Source: Pseudomonas mandelii (lineage in GTDB: Bacteria; Pseudomonadota; Gammaproteobacteria; Pseudomonadales; Pseudomonadaceae). From it: a stretch of DNA of 64,000 bases. Position numbers and translations under genes: made by a program. The stretch is from positions 20,853 to 84,852 of the forward strand of contig NZ_JAMYDU010000021.1 in NCBI RefSeq assembly GCF_024138395.1, given 5' to 3'. Below, in pieces: positions 59,114 to 64,000 of this stretch; positions within the stretch are counted from its first letter, which is position 1; each line of letters begins with the position of its first letter. The notes under the pieces are model-generated. The model searched no databases. It was not told the origin of the DNA and worked only from the letters and a program-made list of their open reading frames with translations.

Positions 59114-60922
59114 ATGAGTACGCAGCCTTCGATCAATGGATCGGTGCCCGAGCGCTTGGCGCAAACCCGCGAGCTGATGAGCCGGGAGGGTATTCATGCC
59201 CTTCTGGTGCCGTCGGCCGACCCGCACCTGTCGGAATATCTGCCAGGTTATTGGCAGGGACGGCAGTGGCTGTCAGGTTTTCATGGCTCAGTCGGTACGC
59301 TGATTGTCACACTGGATTTTGCCGGCGTCTGGGCCGACAGCCGCTACTGGGAACAAGCAAGCAAGGAACTCAGGGGCAGCGGCATCGAGCTGGTCAAGCT
59401 GCAACCGGGTCAACCCGGCTCGCTCGATTGGCTGGCCGAGCAAACCCCTGAAGGCGCTGTCGTCGCAGTCGATGGTGCGGTGATTGCCGTGGCGTCGGCG
59501 CGTACTCTGACCAGCAAACTCGAAGAACGCGGCGCACGTCTGCGCACCGACATCGATCTGCTGAATGGCGTCTGGAGTGACCGTCCGAGTCTGCCGATCG
59601 AGCCTATCTATCAACATTTGCCGCCTCAGGCGACGGTCAGCCGTGGCGAAAAACTCACCAAACTGCGTGAGGTACTGAAAGAGCGCGGTGCCGACTGGCA
59701 CTTCATCGCCACCCTCGATGACATCGCCTGGCTGTTCAACCTGCGCGGCGGCGATGTGTCGTTCAACCCGGTGTTCGTGTCCTTCGCCCTGATCAGCCAG
59801 CAGCAGGCCACCTTGTTCGTCGCCCTGAGCAAAGTGAGCGCCGAGCTGCGCGCCATTCTCGAGCAGGACGGCGTGACCCTGCGCGATTACAGCGAAGTAA
59901 CCGCCGCCTTGCGCGCCGTGCCGAGCGGCGAGAGCCTGCAAGTCGATCCGGCGCGGGTCACGGCTGGTCTGCTGGATAACCTGAACAGCGGCGTGAAACT
60001 GCTCGAAGGCCTGAACCCGACCACCTTGGCCAAGTCGCAGAAAAGCCTGGCCGATGCCGAGCACATTCGTCGGGCCATGGAGCAGGATGGCGCGGCGCTG
60101 TGCGAATTCTTCGCCTGGCTGGAAGCGGCCTTGGGGCGTGAGCGCATCACCGAACTGACCATCGACGAACACCTGACCGCGGCGCGTACCCGACGCCCGG
60201 ATTATGTGTCGCTGAGCTTCAACACCATTGCCGCGTTTAACGCCAACGGTGCGATGCCGCACTACCACGCCACCGAAGAAGAACACGCGGTGATCGAAGG
60301 TGACGGCCTGTTGCTGATTGACTCGGGTGGCCAGTATTTAGGCGGTACCACCGACATCACCCGAATGGTGCCGGTGGGTACGCCGACTGACGAGCAGAAG
60401 CGCGATTGCACCCGAGTGCTCAAAGGCGTGATTGCACTCTCCCGTGCACAGTTCCCACGAGGCATTCTGTCGCCGTTGCTGGACGCTATTGCCCGCGCAC
60501 CAATCTGGGCCGAAAGCGTCGACTATGGTCACGGCACCGGTCACGGCGTTGGTTACTTCCTCAATGTTCACGAAGGTCCACAAGTCATCGCCTATCAGGC
60601 CGCGGCTGCACCGCAAACCGCGATGCAGCCGGGCATGATCACCTCCATCGAGCCGGGCACCTACCGTCCGGGTCGCTGGGGTGTGCGGATCGAGAATCTG
60701 GTGTTGAATCGTGAAGCAGGCAAGAGCGAATTCGGTGAGTTCCTGAAATTCGAAACCCTGACCCTGTGCCCGATCGACACCCGTTGCCTGGAATCGTCGC
60801 TACTGACCGAAGAGGAGAAGCAGTGGTTCAACGGTTATCACGCCGAGGTGCGTGAACGCTTGAGCCCGTTGCTCGATGGCGCGGCCCTCGAATGGTTGAA
60901 CATCCGAACCGTGGCTATTTGA
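59114..60922 (+). CDS. Three-domain Xaa-Pro aminopeptidase (M24B)
   Basis: A 602-aa metallopeptidase of the APP1 type (two creatinase-like domains plus the pita-bread domain), removing N-terminal residues next to proline. Metal ligands in the C-terminal domain are Asp in LLLIDSGGQYLGGTTDITR (two Asp), His in GHGTGHGVGYFLNVHEGP, and Glu in SIEPGTYRP and VRIENLVL. The catalytic His pair is present. The length, about 600, is that of the three-domain type rather than of the PepP type (about 440). It may be transcribed with the desulfurase gene upstream. Confidence 0.93.
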   Translation: MSTQPSINGSVPERLAQTRELMSREGIHALLVPSADPHLSEYLPGYWQGRQWLSGFHGSVGTLIVTLDFAGVWADSRYWEQASKELRGSGIELVKLQPGQPGSLDWLAEQTPEGAVVAVDGAVIAVASARTLTSKLEERGARLRTDIDLLNGVWSDRPSLPIEPIYQHLPPQATVSRGEKLTKLREVLKERGADWHFIATLDDIAWLFNLRGGDVSFNPVFVSFALISQQQATLFVALSKVSAELRAILEQDGVTLRDYSEVTAALRAVPSGESLQVDPARVTAGLLDNLNSGVKLLEGLNPTTLAKSQKSLADAEHIRRAMEQDGAALCEFFAWLEAALGRERITELTIDEHLTAARTRRPDYVSLSFNTIAAFNANGAMPHYHATEEEHAVIEGDGLLLIDSGGQYLGGTTDITRMVPVGTPTDEQKRDCTRVLKGVIALSRAQFPRGILSPLLDAIARAPIWAESVDYGHGTGHGVGYFLNVHEGPQVIAYQAAAAPQTAMQPGMITSIEPGTYRPGRWGVRIENLVLNREAGKSEFGEFLKFETLTLCPIDTRCLESSLLTEEEKQWFNGYHAEVRERLSPLLDGAALEWLNIRTVAI

Positions 60923-60934
60923 GCGGTTTGAGTT

Positions 60935-60956
60935 CAGGCGCTGTTTTCAGCGCCTG
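60935..60956. terminator. Stem-loop between convergent genes
   Basis: CAGGCGCTG, TTTT, CAGCGCCTG: a perfect 9-bp stem 12 bases after the aminopeptidase stop and before the end of the convergent DsbA-family gene. A T-tract is missing, so it may be a weak terminator. Confidence 0.5.
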
Positions 60957-60980
60957 GTTCAGGTCATAGGCAGGCGCTGG

Positions 60981-61577
60981 TTACTGCGCACGCAGGGCTT
61001 CAAGGACGAAGTCCAGCCGATCCTGGCCGAAGAACAGCTGACCCTCGACAAACATGCTCGGCGCACCGAATACGCCACGTTGCACCGCTTCCTCGGTGTT
61101 TTCCTTGAGGGTGGCTTTGACGGCCTCATCGGCAGTCAGTGCCAGCACTTCGTTCGGATCAAAACCGTTTTGCGTCAACACGACGGCGACGGTCGCTGGA
61201 TCATCGAGACTGCGTCCTTCAACCCAAAGGGCGTGAAACAGGCAATCGATAAACGCCTGAAAGCGTTCGGGGTGACGCAGTTGCATCCCTGTGACAGCTC
61301 GCATCAGCATCAGGGTATTGATCGGGAAGTTCGGGTTGAACTTCAGCGGTACGCCATAGCGTTTGGCATAGCGGTCCAGGTCCTGAAACATGTAGCGACC
61401 TTTGGCCGGTACGGTGATGGGGGAAGCATTGCCGGTAGCTTTGAAGACGCCACCCAACAGCATCGGTCTGTAGATCAGCTGACTATCGGTCTGCTCGCAG
61501 ATCTTCGGCAGTTGGGTATAGGCCAAGTAAGTGGCGGGGCTGCCGAGGTCGAAAAAGAACTCCACGGTTTTGCTCAT
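60981..61577 (-). CDS. 2-hydroxychromene-2-carboxylate isomerase-like (DsbA-family) protein
   Basis: A 198-aa kappa-class GST/HCCA-isomerase fold. The N-terminal block EFFFDLGSPATYLAYTQLP replaces the CxxC of DsbA by G-S-P, with the Ser typical of glutathione-using isomerases. GVFGAPSMFVEGQLFFGQDR carries the cis-Pro loop. It is probably a glutathione-dependent isomerase acting on an aromatic or quinone intermediate, but no aromatic pathway genes adjoin it. It may be co-transcribed with the SDR gene upstream on the same strand (gap 36 bases). Confidence 0.87.
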   Translation of the reverse strand: MSKTVEFFFDLGSPATYLAYTQLPKICEQTDSQLIYRPMLLGGVFKATGNASPITVPAKGRYMFQDLDRYAKRYGVPLKFNPNFPINTLMLMRAVTGMQLRHPERFQAFIDCLFHALWVEGRSLDDPATVAVVLTQNGFDPNEVLALTADEAVKATLKENTEEAVQRGVFGAPSMFVEGQLFFGQDRLDFVLEALRAQ

Positions 61578-61613
61578 GGTCGATGTGCTCTTCTTATTGT
61601 TGGAAGGGGAGGG

Positions 61614-62354
61614 CTACCAGCGTTCGTTCCAGGGGCGCAGATCCAGCTCGAAGGTCCAGGCATCCCGTGGCTGGCTGTGCAGGTACCAATAGTTGTCGGC
61701 GATGTGCTCGGGATTGAGAATGCCGTCCTCATCCTTGGTCGCATATTTTTCCGGAAAATTGTCGCGGATAAAGTCGGTATCGATGGCGCCATCAACAACG
61801 ACGTGGGCGACGTGGATGTTCATCGGTCCCAGTTCGCGGGCCATGCTTTGCGCCAAGGCGCGAATACCGTGCTTGGCACCGGCGAAGGCGGCGAAACCCG
61901 CGGCACCGCGCAAGCCAGCGGTGGCTCCGGTGAACAGGATCGTGCCCCGTTGGCGGGTGACCATGCGCTTGGCCACTTCACGGGCGTTGAGAAACCCTGA
62001 GAAACAGGCCATTTCCCAAATCTTGAAATACTTGCGGGCGGTTTCTTCGAGAATACTGCAAGGCACATTGGCGCCGATATTGAAGACGAACGCTTCAATG
62101 GGGCCGATCTCGGTTTCGATCTGCTCGATGAGCGCTATCACATCCTCTTCATTACGCGCATCGCAGGCAAAACCGTGAGCCTCGCCGCCACTGGCTGTGA
62201 TGGACTCTACCAATGGCTGGAGTTTGTCTGCGCTGCGACGTGTGACGCAGGCGACATACCCTTCACGGGCAAAACGTTTGGCGATGGCGCCGCCGGTGGC
62301 ATCGCCTGCGCCGACGACCAATACGATTTTCTTGTTATTGATTGCAGTGGTCAT
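61614..62354 (-). CDS. SDR-family protein lacking the catalytic Tyr
   Basis: A 246-aa short-chain dehydrogenase-like protein. The nucleotide loop is VLVVGAGDATGGAIAKRFA, different from the classical TGxxxGxG. The strand after it has NIGANVP for NNAG. At the active site, Ser is replaced by Thr in LFTGATAGLRG, and Y-x-x-x-K reads FAGAK, so the usual Tyr is Phe. The rest of the fold, including the substrate loop VVVDGAIDTDFI, is intact. It may be a non-classical reductase or have lost catalysis. The ATG at 62354 is used; the longer frame to 62381 has no site. Confidence 0.85.
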   Translation of the reverse strand: MTTAINNKKIVLVVGAGDATGGAIAKRFAREGYVACVTRRSADKLQPLVESITASGGEAHGFACDARNEEDVIALIEQIETEIGPIEAFVFNIGANVPCSILEETARKYFKIWEMACFSGFLNAREVAKRMVTRQRGTILFTGATAGLRGAAGFAAFAGAKHGIRALAQSMARELGPMNIHVAHVVVDGAIDTDFIRDNFPEKYATKDEDGILNPEHIADNYWYLHSQPRDAWTFELDLRPWNERW

Positions 62355-62454
62355 GGATATCGCCCTTTGCTGAACGGTCATTGACTGACGAACGTTAGCA
62401 GCATTGGGGGCGAATCGCCTATCAGGCTACGTAAGCCCGATAGAAAGGGAAGGG

Positions 62455-62736
62455 TTATTTGCAAATGACGATCATGCTGCGGCTGGTATAGCCGGCAGGG
62501 TTGAGGCCGAACGGATAGTCGCCGGGTTCTTCCACCGCATCCCCTGACTTGGCGATGACCTTGTATCCCTTGGGCGCACAAGAATTGGCGGCGCTGGTGT
62601 AGCACTTGTCCCACGAGGACGAGAGCCCCGAACAGTTGATATGCAGCCCTCTCTTGCCGTGTTTCGTCTGGGTTTTCGAGGTCGCCGCGCAGCCCGCAAT
62701 TGCAAGTACGGCGATCAGTATCAAAATTCGTTTCAT
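62455..62736 (-). CDS. Small lipoprotein of unknown function
   Basis: A 93-aa exported lipoprotein. Residues 1-15 form a signal with lipobox IAGC, acylated Cys16. The mature part has four more Cys (INCSGL, DKCYTS, NSCAPKGY, VICK), probably two disulfides. No domain is recognised. The ATG at 62736 is preferred for the signal peptide; the longer frame to 62784 is not needed. It is a stand-alone gene between the SDR and RhtA-like genes on the same strand. Confidence 0.76.
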   Translation of the reverse strand: MKRILILIAVLAIAGCAATSKTQTKHGKRGLHINCSGLSSSWDKCYTSAANSCAPKGYKVIAKSGDAVEEPGDYPFGLNPAGYTSRSMIVICK

Positions 62737-62904
62737 TGCTGTCCTTAATAGCGGCCCCGGATCTGTGCCTGGGTCTGCCTGCATTCGCTTTTGCTTGAAG
62801 CGTTCTGATATCCCTATCTGAAAAAATCCATGTCTGACACTGAGTTACGTAGCCTAAACATGGCCTAATTGAGCGGCAAATACCAGACCTTCGTCAATCT
62901 TGTT

Positions 62905-63792
62905 TCAATCCGCTGCGACCACAGGCTTGGCGCTACTCCCCATGGTCATGGTCGCGCCGACGGAAGCCAGAATGATGCACAGGATAGCCATCCACTGTGA
63001 CAGGGAAAGGTATTCCTGGAGGAACAACAAGCCGGACAGCGCGCCGATCGCAGGTTCGATGCTCATCAACGTACCGAAGGTTCGGGCTGGAATCCGTGTG
63101 AGGGCGACCATCTCCAGGGTATAGGGCAGAGCGGTGGACAGAATGGCGACCCCGATGGCCACGGGAATCAACGAGGGAGTCAGTAACGCGGCGCCAGCGT
63201 GGACAATGCCGATGGGCGCTACGAACAGGGCAGCAATCATCACGCCCAATGCTGCGGTCTGCACCCCATTATCCGCACCAGCCTTTTGGCCGAACAGAAT
63301 GTACAGCGCCCAGCAGACACCAGCACCCAGCGCATAACCTGCGCCTACCAGGTCGATGCCCGCGCTCGTGGCGCCTATGGGAATCAATAGCAGTAAACCC
63401 AAGGCTGCCAGAGCGATCCATAAAAAGTCGATCGCTCGACGTGAGGCATAGATAGCGACTGCCAATGGGCCGGTGAACTCCAGGGCTACGGCGATACCCA
63501 GGGGGACAGTGCGCAAGGACATATAGAAGAGGAAGTTCATGCCGCCCAATGCCATCCCGTAGACGATAACGGTGCGCAGGGATTTCGCGGTGAGCTTCGC
63601 TCGCCATGGGCGCAATATCAGCAGCATGATCACACTGGCGAAGATCAGTCGCAGGGTGGTCGTTCCTTGAGCACCGATAACCGGGAACATGCTTTTGGCC
63701 AAGGATGCTCCGGACTGGATCGATGCCATGGCTATCAAGAGCAGGCCAACCGAGAACAGGGTCGAGGCAAGACTGCGGGGGTGATCATTCAT
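62905..63792 (-). CDS. RhtA-like EamA/DMT-family exporter
   Basis: A 295-aa inner-membrane transporter of the DMT/EamA family with ten hydrophobic segments. LEFTGPLAVAIYASRR and the later MSIEPAIGALSGLLFLQEYL are the two duplicated EamA signatures, and the closest characterised type is RhtA (threonine/homoserine export). The substrate is inferred only. The ATG at 63792 is chosen because the first helix begins soon after; the longer frame to 63858 lacks a site. It stands alone; the region beyond 63858 contains a strong promoter reading rightward. Confidence 0.87.
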   Translation of the reverse strand: MNDHPRSLASTLFSVGLLLIAMASIQSGASLAKSMFPVIGAQGTTTLRLIFASVIMLLILRPWRAKLTAKSLRTVIVYGMALGGMNFLFYMSLRTVPLGIAVALEFTGPLAVAIYASRRAIDFLWIALAALGLLLLIPIGATSAGIDLVGAGYALGAGVCWALYILFGQKAGADNGVQTAALGVMIAALFVAPIGIVHAGAALLTPSLIPVAIGVAILSTALPYTLEMVALTRIPARTFGTLMSIEPAIGALSGLLFLQEYLSLSQWMAILCIILASVGATMTMGSSAKPVVAAD

Positions 63793-63925
63793 TGCGTGGC
63801 ATCGTCCGAAGTAGCAAGCGAGAGTATTGTTTTTTGTGTTGGGCAATATACTGCGCATTCATTGCGGGCGCGTCTATATATAAGCAAGGATTTTGGACAT
63901 CCTGATAGAAAAACCAAATCAGGGG

Positions 63926-63953
63926 TTGACGGCAGATTCTGAAAGCCTATAAT
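63926..63953 (+). promoter_or_regulatory. Strong sigma-70 promoter at the window end
   Basis: TTGACG and TATAAT with a 16-base spacer, close to consensus, followed by CGCCCC, a GC-rich discriminator typical of rRNA and tRNA promoters under stringent control. The A-rich stretch gaaaaaccaaat just upstream could be an UP element. The transcript start would be near 63960. Confidence 0.75.
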
Positions 63954-64000
63954 TCGCCCCACTTCCGGCGCAGTCGAAACGGAAAACTCCTTGGTAAACA

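Overview
The window is a high-GC Gammaproteobacterial chromosome segment, almost certainly a fluorescent Pseudomonas of the P. fluorescens group. The evidence is a pyoverdine locus (pvdS, pvdL, pvdH, an mbtH-like gene and a complete fpvGHJKCDEF set), an acyclic-terpene (atu) operon, PvdS-type promoters, and nine paired REP palindromes of the 'GGAGCGAGGCTTGCCCGCGA' kind common in this genus. No integrase, insertion sequence, CRISPR array, tRNA or rRNA gene was recognised inside the window.

Layout. 1-4182: the 3' end of an ammonium transporter, a KefC-like antiporter, a glutaredoxin-like protein, an uncharacterised gene behind a near-perfect LexA box, and an RluA-type pseudouridine synthase. 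4272-7003: a small lipoprotein and the molybdopterin genes mobA, moaB and moeA. 7068-14451: an XhlA-like membrane protein, a YegS-like lipid kinase, a NarL-type two-component pair, a degenerate HPt-like protein, cheV behind a sigma-28 promoter, a MOSC protein, ppnP and a DEDDh exonuclease.

14522-23808: atuABCDEF, read leftward, with divergent repressor gene atuR. Two mirror-image 16-bp operators lie between atuA and atuR. Together the genes encode geranyl-CoA carboxylase (AtuC and AtuF), citronellyl-CoA dehydrogenase (AtuD), a hydratase (AtuE), a PECR-like SDR (AtuB) and AtuA. They convert citronellol or geraniol-derived CoA esters towards beta-oxidation.

23902-55426: the pyoverdine region. 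The acetyltransferase gene (pvdYII-like), pvdH and the mbtH-like gene each have a TAAAT-N16-CGT box for the extracytoplasmic sigma factor PvdS. pvdL has a TAATT variant, and pvdS has a Fur-box-like sequence. PvdL (about 4327 aa) starts assembly of the chromophore peptide (acyl-Glu-Tyr-Dab). PvdH supplies diaminobutyrate, the MbtH-like protein assists adenylation domains, and FpvGHJKCDEF reduces and releases iron from imported ferripyoverdine. A periplasmic disulfide-bond cluster (dsbG, a TlpA-like gene, dsbD) with its divergent two-component system (dsbR, dsbS) lies between pvdL and pvdH.

55793-64000: housekeeping and accessory genes (VOC protein, small lipoproteins, LysE and RhtA-like exporters, cysteine desulfurase, three-domain aminopeptidase P, a HCCA-isomerase-like DsbA-family protein, an SDR lacking the usual catalytic Tyr). 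The window ends just after a near-consensus sigma-70 promoter with a GC-rich discriminator, which suggests that a stable-RNA operon begins just beyond the edge.
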